From: Laguncularia racemosa
Taxonomy: Eukaryota > Streptophyta > Magnoliopsida > Myrtales > Combretaceae
DNA length: 64,000 bases
Assembly: GCA_037954665.1 (NCBI GenBank)
Contig: JBBMOL010000249.1
Span: 434,001 to 498,000 of the forward strand
Reading direction: 5' to 3'
The notes below the pieces were generated by a model. It was not told the origin of the DNA. It saw nothing but the letters and a program-made list of their open reading frames with translations, and made no database searches. This document shows positions 11,400-23,263 of the stretch, piece by piece; position 1 is the first letter of the stretch, and each line of letters begins with the position of its first letter. Made by a program: the position numbers and the translations under genes.

Positions 11400-13196
11400 C
11401 TTTATAGCATCTGTGTTAATGGGGTCTCACAATTCCGAACCATCTATTTGAGTTAGTATCAAAGCACCTCCTGATAGAACCTTTTTCACCACATAAGGGC
11501 CTTCATAGTTTGGGGTAAATTTCCCTCTGGAGTCTTGGGCATTCGGGAGAACCTTCTTTAGTACCAGATCCCCCTCTTTGAAGTGTCGAGGTCTCATCTT
11601 CTTGTTAAATGCTCGGGCCATTCTTTGTTGGTAACACTGGCCATGACATAATGCGGTAAGTCTTCTTTCATCAATCAGATTCAGCTGATCAAGCCTCTTC
11701 TTTACCCAGTCCTATTCGGTTAGTTGACTTTTCGACAGGATTCTGAATGATGGTATTTCAACTTCAACTGGTAGCACTGCTTCTGTACCATATACCAATG
11801 AGTAAGGGGTAGCTCCAGTAGATGTTCTTATTGAAGTCCTATAAGCCATGAGAGCAAACGGTAGCATTTCATGCCAATCTTTGTAAGTTGTTGTCATTTT
11901 CTCGATGATCTTTTTAATATTCTTGTTGGCTGCTTCTACTACCCCGTTCATTTGAGGTCAGTAGGTAGTTGAATTTCTGTGGTTTATGTGGAATTGTTGA
12001 CATAAACCTGTCATCAATTTGTTATTGAGATTGGTACCATTGTCGGTGATGATAGACTCAGGAACTCCATATCGGGCTATTATGTCCCTTTTTAGGAAGC
12101 GGACTATTACCCCTTTTGTGACATTGGTATATGATGAAGCTTCTACCCATTTGGTGAAATAATCAATCGCTACCAATATGAATCTGTGGCCGTTAGATGC
12201 GGTTGGCGTGATCGGGCCTATTATGTCGATTCCCCACATGGAGAAAGGCCATGGTGCCGATAACAAGTGTAGCTCGTTGGGCGGAGCATTTATCCGGTTT
12301 GCATAGACTTGACACAGATGACAATGCTTGACATATTTTATGCAATCTGATTCCATGGTCAACCAATAATATCCTAACCTCATGATTTTTCGGGCCAACA
12401 TGTAGCCATTCATATGAGGTCCACATACTCCTTCATGTACTTCCTTCATCAGTTCGCATGCTTCATTTTTGTCCACACATCTTAACAAGGTGGTATCAAA
12501 TGATCTTTTATAGAGTATAGACCCACTTAGCAAGAAATGGCTTGCTAACCTTCTGATTGTTCTTTGGTTATTCTTGTTAGCCATTTCAGGGTATTTACTT
12601 TCTTGGAGGAAGGTCTTGATGCCATGATACCAGGGCTTGTCATCTTGTATCTTTTCAATGGTTAAACAGTAGGCGGGCCGACTTTCGATGTCTATTTTCA
12701 TCGGTTGAACTTCGGCTCCCCCTGTTATCTGGATCATAGATGCTAGTGCGGCTAGTACATCTGCAAACTGATTCTGAGTTCTCGGGATGTATGTGAAAGT
12801 GATTGCCTTGAATTCTTTGATTAGCTCTGTCAAGTGTTGATGATATGGTACCAGTTTGGGGTCTTTAGTCTTGTATTCCCCCCTTGTTTGTAGTATGATG
12901 AGCGATGAATCTCCATATACTTCTAATTCGCGGATTTCCATTTGACAGGCCATCTTGAGGCCAAGAATGCATGCTTCATATTCTGCGATATTATTGGTAT
13001 GTGGAAATGTGAGTCTTGTCGCTGCAGGGAATTGAGTGCTGTCTGGGGATATCAATACTGCCTCAACCCCACAACCGAATACGTTAGTGGCTCCATCAAA
13101 AAACAGTTTCCATCTAGCATTCTGCTCTATCCCAAAGTCTTCTTCTGGCATATCTTCCACTGTCAATATATTCTCATCTAGAAATTGGGCTTGTAG
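11400..13196 (-). pseudogene. pol: Tat 1 pol: archaeal-type RNase H and integrase
   Basis: The main frame 13166-11958 encodes 402 codons. The N-terminal part is the second RNase H typical of Tat elements, with all four acidic positions visible: FFDGA, EYEAC, YGDSS and FADVLA. Integrase follows: a zinc-binding region with EVHEGVCGPHMNG and CHLCQ, the first aspartate in WGIDIIGPI, the second in ITDNGT, and the glutamate in VVEAANKN after an in-frame TGA near 11957 that stands where CGA is expected. The frame continues at 11951-11712 and 11621-11427, ending with the basic C-terminal domain around RPRHFKEGDLVLKK. Several stops break it. Confidence 0.93.
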
Positions 13197-14844
13197 TTAT
13201 TGGGAATCTGTCTCGATAGGGTATTCCGCCAATTGGTCGGCTAAGGCTTGCCCTTTCATTGAGTTCTGATTCACGTATGTGATGTCAAACTCGGATAGGA
13301 GCATTTTCCATTTAGAGATTCTCCCTATCAAAGCTGGTTTCTCTGCCAAGTATTTCAAGGGATCATGTCTTATTAGCAGCTCAATATGGTAGTAAAGGGT
13401 GTATTGCCTTAGTCGATGCATGACCCAAATTAAAGCACAACACGTCTTCTCCTCCTTTGAGTACCTCTGTTCCCCATCTATGAACTTCTTGCTCAGATAA
13501 TATATGGAACGCTCTCTTCCCACGTCATCTTTCTGCCCCAGCACACATCCCATGGATTCGGGGAGTATAGTGAGGTATAAGAATAAGGGCTTTCCTTGTT
13601 TTGGGACTATCAAGACCGGAGGTTTTATGAGGTAGTCTTTGATTATCCTGAATGCTTCTTCGCATTCGTCGTCTCATTCTATTATGGCATTCTTCTTCAG
13701 CAGACGGAATAGTGGCCGGCATTTGTCAGTGAGTTGTGAGATAAAACGAGCTATATAATTTAATCTTCCCAGCAAGCTTCTTACTTCTTTAACGGAGCGT
13801 GGGGAATGTAACTCTAATATGGACTTTACCTTGTCAGGGTCAATTTTAATGTCTTCCTGGCTTATGACAAACCCTAACAATTTTCCTGTTGTGACCCCGA
13901 AAGTGCATTTCTCTGGGTTTAACTTGAGCTGGAATTTCCTCAATCGTTTAAACAATTTCCTCAGGATATCTATATGGCTTTCTCCTTCTTTGGATTTGGC
14001 TATCATGTCGTCGACATATACTTCCACCTCTCGATGCATCATGTCATGAAGTATTGCGACCATGGCTCCCTGATACGTTGCCCCGACGTTTTTCAAACCG
14101 AAGGGCATGACTTTGTAACAGAAAGTTCCCCATGTTGTGATGAAAGTCGTTTTGGTTTTGTCTTCTTCAGCCATTTTTATTTGATTATATCCTGAGAAAC
14201 CGTCCATGAATGAGAAAAGATGGTTTCCCGTGGTGTTGTCTACTAGAACATCAATGTGAGGTAGGGGGAAGTTATCATTTGGCGTAGCTTGGTTTAAGTC
14301 TCGAAAGTCTACGTATACGCGTACTTTTCCATTCTTTTTCATAACGGGGACTATATTTGCTACCCATTCTGGGTAGTCGGATACTTCAATGAACCCTACT
14401 TCTAGCAGTTTCTTGACTTCTTCCTTAATCTTTAGTAAGATGTCAGGCCTAAATCTTCTCAGTTTTTGTTTTTTAGGTTTGACATCTTCCCTTATGGGAA
14501 GCCTATGAACCACTATTGATTGGTCTAGCCCTAGCATGTCACCATATGACCAGGCAAACACATCCGCATATTCCGTTAATAGCTTGGTTATCTCACGTTT
14601 TTGCTCGGCACTTAAACTGGTCCCGATTTTGAGGTTCTTAGGGTTTTCCATGCTTCCTAGATTTACTGTCTCCACAGGCTCGTCGATCGAAATTCCGCTT
14701 TGTTCATGTTTTTGCCAATTTTCTTGTATTATTTCGTAGTCTAAGATATCGCCTTCAACAACTGACCCAGCAGTGTTGGAAACGATATCAGCGTTTTTAT
14801 TTTCTATCTGCGCGAAATATCCCTGATGCTCGATGGTAGGTGAT
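13197..14844 (-). pseudogene. pol: Tat 1 pol: reverse transcriptase and RNase H
   Basis: The frame 14855-13674 (393 codons; true exon probably from 14844) holds the RT. Visible motifs are DVFAWSYGDM before the domain, FRDLNQATP, SFMDGFSGYNQI, MPFGLKNVGATYQ and the catalytic YVDDM, then the thumb. The next frame 13613-13197 (138 codons) is the RNase H/connection with the typical SKKFIDGEQRYS and TYVNQN. Stops separate it from RT near 13674 and from the second RNase H near 13196. The product would copy element RNA into DNA in the particle. Confidence 0.95.
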
Positions 14845-14947
14845 CTGAGCAACATAAAAATGAAAGCATATATATAAGAAGAAAAACAAACTGTAATTGA
14901 ATTTGATAAAGAGTCTCAATAAGTTTTTTTTAATAATTTCTCTTTAC
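14845..14947 (-). other. Probable intron between protease and RT (Ogre-like)
   Basis: Minus strand begins GTAAAG at 14947 and ends TTGCTCAG at 14845: 103 nt, AT-rich, canonical GT-AG. The flanking frames are out of phase across it; removing 103 nt brings the frame ending at 14944 into the RT frame. Ogre elements are known to have a spliced intron at this place. Confidence 0.65.
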
Positions 14948-16668
14948 TTTTGAGCTAACATATCGCTATTGATAGGATAACAAAACCAATTGTTCAGAGC
15001 CAGATGTTGGTTGGACGTGCGGGGGGTTGATTTCCTTTTGCTGTCGTCCTCTTCGTTTATCCGAAGCTCTTGAATGATGTTTGCCTTTCGGAAAGATTGT
15101 TGGAGAGGTGGGATGCACATCTGGGTGTCGATCGATGTCCCCTTTATTCTTCCTTTGACACCTCTTGTTTGTGCTTCTTCTACGGCCGTAGGAACGTACC
15201 CCAGTCCAAACGTCCCGTGCTGCCCCTCTTTAAACTGATGGCCCTCCTTGCTGGTCACTACGTTCACTTCATTGAAAATCTGCAATCCCAGGTCTTCTAA
15301 ACCTTCTTCCCTAATATACGGTATGGTAGTCTCTTTTTATATGGCGTAATCCTGTTCGCCCAGTACCGTGACTATCTGCCCACTTGCAATGAATTTGACC
15401 CTTTGGTGGAAGCTAGAGGGGATGGCTCCAGCAGCATGTATCCAAGGTCGTCCCAAAAGCAAGTTGAAAGATCTTGGGATGTCGAGGACCTGGAAGGAGC
15501 TGTGGAATACTTGTGGACCGATTTCCACTGGTACGTTCACCTCCCCCACTATGTCTCTCTTTGACCTGTCAAAAGCTCTGACCACCGTGGAGCTAGGTTT
15601 TATGTTGCTTGGATCGACCCCTAATAAGTCGAGCGTTGCCAATGGGAAAACGTTGAGGGACGATTTGTTGTCAATGAGTATCCGGGAGACAATGGTGTCA
15701 TTGCACCTGACCACTATGAACAGTGGTTTGGTATGTTGGTCTCCCTCTTCTCCTAGCTCTTCCGGAGAGAAAGATATCTGGTCCATTGTAAAGATGGAGT
15801 CCACCACATGACCTATTTTGTTTGTAATGATGCCCTCTAGGACCTGAATCTGTTTGAGCACTTTAAAGAGTGCTTCCCTGTGAGGCTCGGACGCTGTAAG
15901 AAGGCCCATGAGTGAAATCTGTGCCGGAATTTCATTTAATTGTTCCATTATCTTGTATTCACTCGCCTTGACCATCTTTGTAAACGCAGTGAGTCCCTGT
16001 TCCTCTTCCTCTCCTTTTTCCACGTTGGGCTCTTTAGTCGGGCCTTTATACTTTGGATAGTATAATCTCCCAGAGCGGGTGATGCCTCCCACCATAGGAG
16101 GTCTCTCTTGTTCGAGGGCCCGATAGTCGAACGGTGCAGCCTTGTAATTTTTTGCTGGTATCGGGACATTGAATACATATCTTTTCCTTGGGATTTGTAC
16201 CTCAGCTGGTTGTCCCTCATAGCATTGTATAACCCTGGGGTTCTGATGAGAATTGATCATGTTGATAGTCTTCCCCTCTTCTTTTGCCGGGTTGTCTTCC
16301 TTCTCAAATTCCGGCCCCCATCTACTAGGCGGCCCATGCTCAGTTGGGGTATAAGAATAGTTTACCAAATACTGAAATCTCCCGTGTGATTCTCCCAAAG
16401 TGTTGACCGTTGGGTCTCCGGCTAACCACCTTCTTTTAATGTGTGCTTTTGGTGCTTCTTCTGGAGCTTGGTGGGATTGCTTCTTCTATTGCTCCGTCGT
16501 ATTCTGCTTAGGGGCTTCTTTGGGAGTCGACTCCACAGCTGTGATCATATTAATGGTGGGCTTGTGATTGGGCAGCGGGTTGGTGTTAACATTGGGTGCC
16601 GGGGCATTCACAAAATCCAGCTGTATGATTCCTGCATCAATTAAGTCTTGGATTTTGTGCTGGAGCCT
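14948..16668 (-). pseudogene. pro: Tat 1 protease region
   Basis: The frame 16398-15337 (353 codons) contains a retropepsin fold: the catalytic motif reads ILIDNKSSLNVFP, where Tat proteases usually have LIDNGS, so glycine is replaced by lysine. FNLLLGRPWIHAAGA follows at the C-terminal end of the domain. An in-frame TAA near 15337 separates it from 15285-14944, which carries the GLGYVP phrase common before Tat RT. The upstream part to 16668 is a linker with stops. The lysine next to the catalytic aspartate suggests a dead enzyme. Confidence 0.88.
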
Positions 16669-17967
16669 CTAGCACCTATCTGTAGAATGCCCCTCCTGAC
16701 CCATATGGTAGTCACACTTGAGGCTTGAGTCGAAATTCTTGGGCCTGTACCGGTCATTGGGGATCTCGAAGCTGATCAAGTTGTCTGCCCTCAATCGAGA
16801 GAAGACCTGACTGAGTGGTATAGGGATTGGAGTGAACTGCCTTGGGACCCTGGCGGCCTGGGTATGACCTGTCGTGGATTGTTGGGCTGAGGTACTCATG
16901 GTTTGGAATGTCACACGAGTCCTAGCTTTTTCTGCATTACCGGAATGGACTGTGCTGACGGTGGACTCCTTAGCTCTATTTCCTCCTAAGGGCCTTTGTG
17001 TTGGTGTGACCCTAGGAGGCTCCATTGTTTGGAGTCTGCCGGTGGTGATGGCATTCTCAATCCTACATCCCGTAGCCACTACCTCTGCAAAACTGAATGA
17101 GGTCTGGCCTACCAGGTGTGAAAAGTAGGTCTTGTCCAGAGTATTAACAAATATGGATGTCAATTCCTTCTCAGATATCGGGATTGCTACCCTGGCGGCC
17201 TAAGCTCTCCAGCGCTGAGCATACTCCTTGAACGGCTCAGCATGTCTTTTTCGGAGACTCCTTAGGTCGATTACAGATGGGGCGACTTCAATATTGAACT
17301 TATATTGGTCATAAAACGCCCGGGCTAGCTTCTCCCAAGTGTTGACAATGTTGAAGTCCAGGTGGGCATACAAGACCAATGCAGGGCCTGTGAGGCTGTC
17401 TTGGAATGTCTGGAGCATGAGCTGGTCGTATTGAGCATACTTGCTCATTTTCCGGGCATATAGCTTGGTATGCATCTTGGGGCGCCCGGTCCCATCATAC
17501 TTTTCAAACTCTGGGGTCTTGAACTTCTCAGGGTATACCTCTTCCTTGTATGCTGGCAGATTGGTGATTCCGGCTTGTTCAAAACCATCAGGGCCCTCAA
17601 TTGTTTTCATCTTATCATGGAGCTGCTGGAAGAGTCGCTTCTCCATCTCCTTCTGCCTCTCCTCCATCTCCCTTTTCAAGTCGTCAGAGGTCGGTCCCTG
17701 GTTGACCTTCGGCTCATATTCAAAGGCCGGGTTAAGGTGGGAATTGATCTCTTCATATTCCGGAGGCTGTCCCTCCACTGCTTTCCCCTTTCTGCCCCCT
17801 GAGTGTTCTTCCTAGGTTGGCTGAGTGTTGCGCAGGAGGCCGATGCTTTCAGTTAAGAGGTGAACCTGGACAGCCAATTGTTGGACCGTTTGTTCTAGGG
17901 ACATGATCCTGGAGTCTGAGGCAGCTTCAGCATTGGTGTTGTTGCGGTTGTCGCTACTGTTGGCCAT
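16669..17967 (-). pseudogene. gag: Tat 1 gag
   Basis: Begins at ATG 17967 (MANSSDNRNN) after a short leader. A coiled-coil-like segment (SLEQTVQQLAVQVHLL) is followed by a charged region, then the retrotransposon gag core with FKTPEFEKYDGTGRP, LTGPALVLY and FKEYAQRWRA, and ends with a CHHC-type knuckle CDYHMGQEGHSTDRC. In-frame TAG codons at 17814, about 17202 and 16671 interrupt it. The first two stand where CAG is expected and the last where TGG is expected, as with cytosine deamination. Capsid protein of the element. Confidence 0.9.
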
Positions 17968-18046
17968 TCTTATTCTTGAATGAGTGCAAATTGGGCTTCT
18001 GGGAAGGTTCGGTTGCTTGGGAGCTATCTTGATACCTGGCGCGGAA

Positions 18047-18902
18047 CAAGGGCAACCGGAACAGAGATTTATCATGTTTTTATTTTTAATTTTTGTTTTG
18101 ATGATGAACATGTGTAGCTAAGCAGATTTTCTAGCCAAAAGGTCATTGAAGTTTAATTCTCCACGAATTGTGAGATCTAATTGATTTGTCTTTAATCTAT
18201 TCTTTGTTTTTGGGTATTCATATATCTTTTGAACGTTTTGTCAATATTATCTTGTTGATTAGTACGAATTAGAGCTCTTCCACTCAATTAGCAAGTTAAT
18301 ATATTGTCAACTAGCACGTCAAATCCGTAATTGTTTGATAGTTCTAGTCTCAGTGACACAATAACATGTTTGATTATAAAATAGATGATCGAATTCATGT
18401 TATGGAGATGTATGATCTTGTTTAAATAGGTTATCTTATAATCTACTGGCATGAATTGGTGGTCTCTCTAGTTTTTAATGCTATTGATAGATTAAATCCT
18501 AAGAGCTTGTTTAGGGTTGTCTAATTGATAAGAGAAATAGTCAAAGAGCTTGTTTTGATTATCGAGGAAGTAAGGAGAGATAGGTTGTTAGAGCTTGTTA
18601 ATAACCATAACCAGTTTATCTAGAAATAAGAATAGAAAACATTTGCATCGATGATCAATTCCTAGAATTAAACTATCTTGATTCCTTTGGCTAGGCTTTT
18701 ATCAATATTCGATTTTATTATCTCGTTTTAATATTATTTTGATTCACAAACAAAACCCCCCATTTTTTCTTTTCCTCTTTATTCTCTTGAATAGAAATAT
18801 ATTTAACCAATCCCTGTGGATACGACCCTACTCACTACTATACGCAAATCATATCATCATCTAGGAGTAGGTTTTTATTTTTGTTGGATTCGACACCCAT
18901 CA
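18047..18902 (+). repeat. Element Z 5' LTR fragment
   Basis: Matches 23322-24177 almost base for base and ends CACCCATCA just before the primer site. Starts abruptly at the shared string CAAGGGCAACCGG. Confidence 0.95.
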
Positions 18903-18907
18903 AATTT

Positions 18908-18925
18908 TGGCGCCGTTGCCGGGGA
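18908..18925 (+). other. Primer-binding site, tRNA-Asp type
   Basis: TGGCGCCGTTGCCGGGGA is complementary to the 3' end of plant tRNA-Asp and is usual for Athila elements. Confidence 0.9.
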
Positions 18926-18953
18926 TTGGTGTCAAATTTATTTCTATTCTTGT

Positions 18954-21221
18954 ATGACTCGTTCTTCTCGTACAGGTGCACTCACTTATAATCTAGAGAT
19001 TGAGAAGACTCTTAAGAGGTTGCGAAGAGAAGCTAGATCACCCCCTGGACTGAACTTGGCATCGGATTTGTCTGATTCATCCATTGATTCTGAAAAAGAA
19101 GACGATATAGCAAATCCCAAGAGAACATTGAGAGAATTGGCTGCACCGGATGTGAATCAACAACCACTTTGTATTCACTATCCCGAACTAGCTATTGAAT
19201 TCGAGTTGAAATCTGGGTTGATACATCTGCTACCCACCTTTCATGGTCTTGAGAATGAAGATCCTCATAAACATTTGAAAGAGTTTCATATAGTGTGTTC
19301 TAGTATGAGGCCGCAAGGAATAACCGACGATCAAATCAAGTTACGTGCTTTTCCATTCTCTTTAATTACTAAAGCTAAAGATTGGTTGTTTTATTTTCCT
19401 CCAGGTTCTATAACCACTTGGACAGATATGGTGAGACTCTTTTTGGACAAATTTTTCCTCGCGTCTAGAGCTGCTGGTATAAGAAGAGAAATTTGTGGTA
19501 TCAAACAGAGGGACACCGAGACTCTTCATGAGTATTGGGAGAGGTTCAAGCAACTTTGTGCAAGCTGTCCACAACATGGGATATCTGAACAACTTCTCAT
19601 CCAACACTTCTATGAAGGCCTGCTTCCGATGGAGAGGAAGATGATGGATGCTGCTAGTGGAGGCGCCATAGTGAATAAAACACCTGGTTAAGCTAGGGAA
19701 TTGATCTCCATTATGGCTGCTAATTCGCAACAATTTGGGTATAGACATGATACATCTTCAAGGAAGGTAAATGAGGTAAGTGTTTCTAACCTTGAACATC
19801 AAATTTCTAACCTAACCTCCCTTGTGCAACAGATAGCCCTCAGAAATACACAGCAGGTGAAGGCTTGTGGAATTTGTGCTGCCCCTAATCATCCTACTGA
19901 CATGTGCCCTACATTGCAATATGACAATCATGAGCATGTCAATGTTGTAGGAGGATTCCCAGGACAGCCGCAGAGGAAATATGATCCCTACTCGAATACT
20001 TACAATCCTGGATGGAGGGATCATCCTAACTTCCGATATGGCAATAACCCACAACATTTCCAACAATTCCAGCCTAAGCCATCAAACCAAGTACCCCAAG
20101 CTCCTTCCACTTCAGGTATGTCACTTGAGGATATTGTTAAATCTCTTGCTGTTAATACAAAACAATTTCAGGAGGAAACAAAGCAGAGCATTCAAAACTT
20201 AGAGAATCAGGTAAGCCAACTTGCTTCTGTTGTAAACAGGTTAGAAACTCAAGGTAAGTTACCTTCTCAAACTATTACAAATCCGAAGCAAAGCGTTAAT
20301 GCAATTACCTTGAGAAGTGGAACAGAATTGCAGGGATCAAATAAGAAACGACACCCATCTAATCTTGAGGAAGAGACTAAGAAAGAAATTTCAACTCCGA
20401 GCCAGCAGGACAACCAGATTAGAGGGTCTCTAGTTGAGCCATCAAAGGTCATGTTGACACCACCTCCTTTCCCTTCCAGATTAGCGAAATCCAAGAATGA
20501 AGCGGAAGAAAAAGAGATTCTGGAAACTTTTCGCAAAGTTGAGGTAAATATTCCTTTGCTTAATGCAATTAAGCAAATACCGCGCTATGCTAGATTTCTC
20601 AAAGAATTGTGCACTAACAAAAGGAAGTTGAAAGGTAATGAAAAGATTAGTGTGAGTGAGAATGTTTCAGCTATTATTCAGAAGAAGCTTCCTCCTAAAT
20701 GTAAGGATTCAGGTATGTTTACTATTCCTTGCAAAATAGGCAATCTTGGAATCGCTAAAGCCATGTGTGATCTAGGAGCTTCGATCAATGTGATGCCTTT
20801 GTCTGTTTATCAACGTTTGAATGTTGGTCCCTTGAAGGAAACAGGTGTTATTGTTCAATTTGCTGACAGGTCCAATGTTTATCTTGAGGGAGTTCTAGAG
20901 GATGTTTTAGTTCAAGTTAATGGGTTGGTTTTTCCTACTGATTTTTATGTGCTTGACATGGAAGATAATGATTCTCATAATTCATCACTGATACTATTAG
21001 GACGACCATTCCTTAAGACATCTAAGACGAAAATTGATGTAAATGATGGTACCCTCACTATGGAATTTGATGGTGAAATGTTTAAATTTAACATTTATGA
21101 TGCCATGAAACATCCTAGCAATATCTCTCCTATCTTTGTTGCGGATGTTATTAACCTATCACCACAGGCACCAAAGCTGGAATCAAAACCCTTACCCGAA
21201 CATCTAGCCAGGAATGTCTAG
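18954..21221 (+). pseudogene. gag-pro: Element Z gag-protease polyprotein
   Basis: Start chosen at ATG 18954 (MTRSS), 29 bp after the primer site; upstream frame lies in the LTR. About 755 codons. The gag core has LIHLLPTFHGLENEDPHKHLKEF and LHEYWERFKQLCASCP. One in-frame TAA (19689-19691) stands where the sister copy has a glutamine codon. A cysteine/histidine motif CGICAAPNHPTDMCP near 19866 and a charged linker follow. The C-terminal third is a retropepsin with the Athila-type catalytic site CDLGASINVMP near 20765 and LILLGRPFLKT near 20990. The frame ends before any RT. Product would be capsid plus protease of a particle needing polymerase in trans. Confidence 0.9.
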
Positions 21222-22552
21222 CCAAAGACGTTAAAGAAAGGCGCTTCATGGGAGGTAACCCATGTCAAAAAAAAAAATATATCAATTTTAGTTTTGTTTT
21301 GATTCTAGTGTTGTTTTGAATTTTTTTGATTAGCTGCAGCAAGGATACATAGCATCAGATGAGACTCTCTAGTGCTTAAGGGGAGAACTCTAATTACTCT
21401 ACACTTCATACCAGGGAAGTACCGGTATTCCTTTTCTCTTATTTTCTAATGTTCCTTATGTTGTTAATTCCTCTTGAATTGTGCTGAATTAGGAACAGTG
21501 AGGACACTGTTCAAGCTAAGTGTGGGGGAGAGGATAATAAAATATAGAGAATAGAGAACTGACTTATACTCTGAATGTTTGTCCTTAAGCAATTTTAAGC
21601 CAAAGTTTTTCAAAATTATCATGAAATCTGGAGATTGTACTAAATGTTGTAATAAGCATCTACAAAATGTGAAATTGACTTGTTCAAATGCTTTACTCAC
21701 CTACTGCTGTGATTAGAATACTTGGTTAAAATTAAGTAGTGAAATCTTTAAGAAACAAATTTACCTTGTATTTAGCTTCAGAATTGGAAGTCTAAGAGTA
21801 AGTCGAGTCCCAAAGTGAAAAATAAACAAGTTTACTTCTAGGTTATATTAGCTACTGTATACTCTTTGAAGTTGTTGTGAAAAAAAAAAATAAAAAATAA
21901 TCAAGCATAGCCATTACTCTAATGATTCAAGTAATTGAGTTAAGAGTATTCAAACTTGAATGTTAGAGTGAGGAATAGTCCGTAGGGGTATCTCAAAACT
22001 CAGTCACTTGAGTGACGAGCTCGGGATGTGCCGACTCAATGAACTCACTATAACGATAAGGGCGAAAAAGGCGAAAGTTCATGAAAAGAAGCGGGCAAAA
22101 ACCCGTCAAAATAGATACTTGATTAAATCAAAAGAACATGAATGTAAACATTCATTGAATGAAACAAGACTTATAATAAAAAGGGCGAAAATCTATGGAA
22201 AGAGTTGATACCATATGCTTTTATTTTATGTTGCAAGGATTATATACTTGCTAATATCCAATGAAGTTTAATTGGGTGTTTTTCTTTATTGGATTAAGTA
22301 TTTACTTTTGGAATAAAAATTCTTTTGCTAAGCATGAGGATTAAAGTTTGTTTTGTTTAGATTAGCTATTAAATTTTGTCCATGGTAATTTGATCACAAG
22401 AAACCAGTTTGGTTGAAGTAGTAGACATTAAAATTACAAGTCATGAATTACAAATGAATAGATGCTTGGAATGATGAAAAGAAAGTTCGTATAATCTATG
22501 ACGAATTTCTCAATTGATTTGATTCAATTGCTTGGGGACAAGCAAAGAGTTT
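21222..22552 (+). other. Element Z non-coding 3' region
   Basis: Begins with the conserved CGCTTCATGGGAGGTAACCC block and runs without recognisable RT or integrase. Conserved in copy Y (57003-58400). Contains one small conserved frame at 22026-22208. Confidence 0.8.
22026..22208 (+). CDS. Small conserved basic ORF in Z/Y family
   Basis: ATG-started frame of 60 codons with a lysine/arginine-rich start (MCRLNELTITIRAKKAKVHE). Copy Y keeps a frame of similar length and nearly the same first 45 residues at 57355-57537 on the minus strand. Function unknown. Conservation could simply reflect the close relationship of the two copies rather than coding. Confidence 0.3.
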   Translation: MCRLNELTITIRAKKAKVHEKKRAKTRQNRYLIKSKEHECKHSLNETRLIIKRAKIYGKS

Positions 22553-22567
22553 AAGTGTGGGGGAATT
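22553..22567 (+). other. Element Z polypurine tract
   Basis: AAGTGTGGGGGAATT directly before LTR start TGATAGAGCC, preceded by the GGGGACAAGCAA block typical of Athila 3' ends. Confidence 0.9.
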
Positions 22568-22769
22568 TGATAGAGCCATTTTATACTCAATCTTTATAGT
22601 ATGAATTGTGTTAATTTATTATTGATTTTATAGAAATCATAAGGAAATGGTACTTAATTCTATTATGGTGATAAATCAGGTTAAATGGAGTCAAGGGTGC
22701 TAATTCAAGTAAATTAGAGAAGTCATCTACAACTTGGATCAAAGACAAGGATTTACACCGCCGGAGGAA

Positions 22770-23155
22770 AGTACATGGGCGTGTAGTTGAAGTACACGGC
22801 CGTGTACTTGGTTTTGAATCAACAGGAAAATACACGGTTGAAGTACACGGCCGTATATCTGTCTAGAAGGAGGCACGGTTTGAGATACGACCATGGTGCA
22901 AACCGTGCTACACACTGCCTAAGAAGGAGAGAGACACGGCTTGTGACACGGCCGTGGTAGAAGCCGTGGTGGAAGCTTGATGAAGCCGTGCCATATACTA
23001 AACAAGGAGGAGAAATTGTGGAACTTCGATCAGAGGATGACACGGCTTGGGATCTGGCCGTGGTGGAAACCGTGGCACACACTGGACACGGAAGATGATA
23101 TGTGAATTATACACAGAGGAAGGCACGGCTTGACCCACGGCCGTGTTGTAGGGCG
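22770..23155 (+). promoter_or_regulatory. CACGGCCGTG palindrome array in LTR U3
   Basis: Perfect CACGGCCGTG at 22795-22804, 22946-22955 and 23136-23145, with many half-sites (CACGGC or GCCGTG) between. The array lies 100-480 bp upstream of the TATA box, which is where enhancers of LTR promoters lie. Function not shown. Confidence 0.6.
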
Positions 23156-23254
23156 TGCCAGGCGGACGATTATTCACTCCTCGAGATTTACATAAAAAAG
23201 GAAAGATATTTTCGTATCTTGCTAGCAAGATATCATCTGCCATTCCTTTAACAA

Positions 23255-23263
23255 TATAAATAG
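23255..23263 (+). promoter_or_regulatory. TATA box of element Z LTR
   Basis: TATAAATAG, also present in copy Y at 61617-61625 on the minus strand. Confidence 0.65.

Larger units (their letters stand above)
7565..18046 (-). mobile_element. Ty3/gypsy Tat (Ogre-like) element 1, 5' truncated
   Basis: On the minus strand the order is gag, protease, RT, RNase H, archaeal-type second RNase H, integrase, tandem-repeat region, polypurine tract and 3' LTR. The second RNase H and the long repeat-bearing 3' region mark the Tat lineage. The 5' LTR and primer site are missing: at 18046/18047 the leader, about 80 bp upstream of gag, is fused to an Athila-type LTR of opposite orientation. Coding regions carry in-frame stops but long frames survive (393 and 402 codons), so decay is moderate. 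The only LTR left is the 3' one, so no target duplication can be checked. Confidence 0.92.

Noticed and set aside
12942..17815. Several plus-strand frames over the Tat coding region
   Set aside because: Antisense shadows of gag and pol.
19362..20536. Minus-strand frames over element Z
   Set aside because: Antisense shadows of gag-protease; the same shadows appear over Y on the plus strand.
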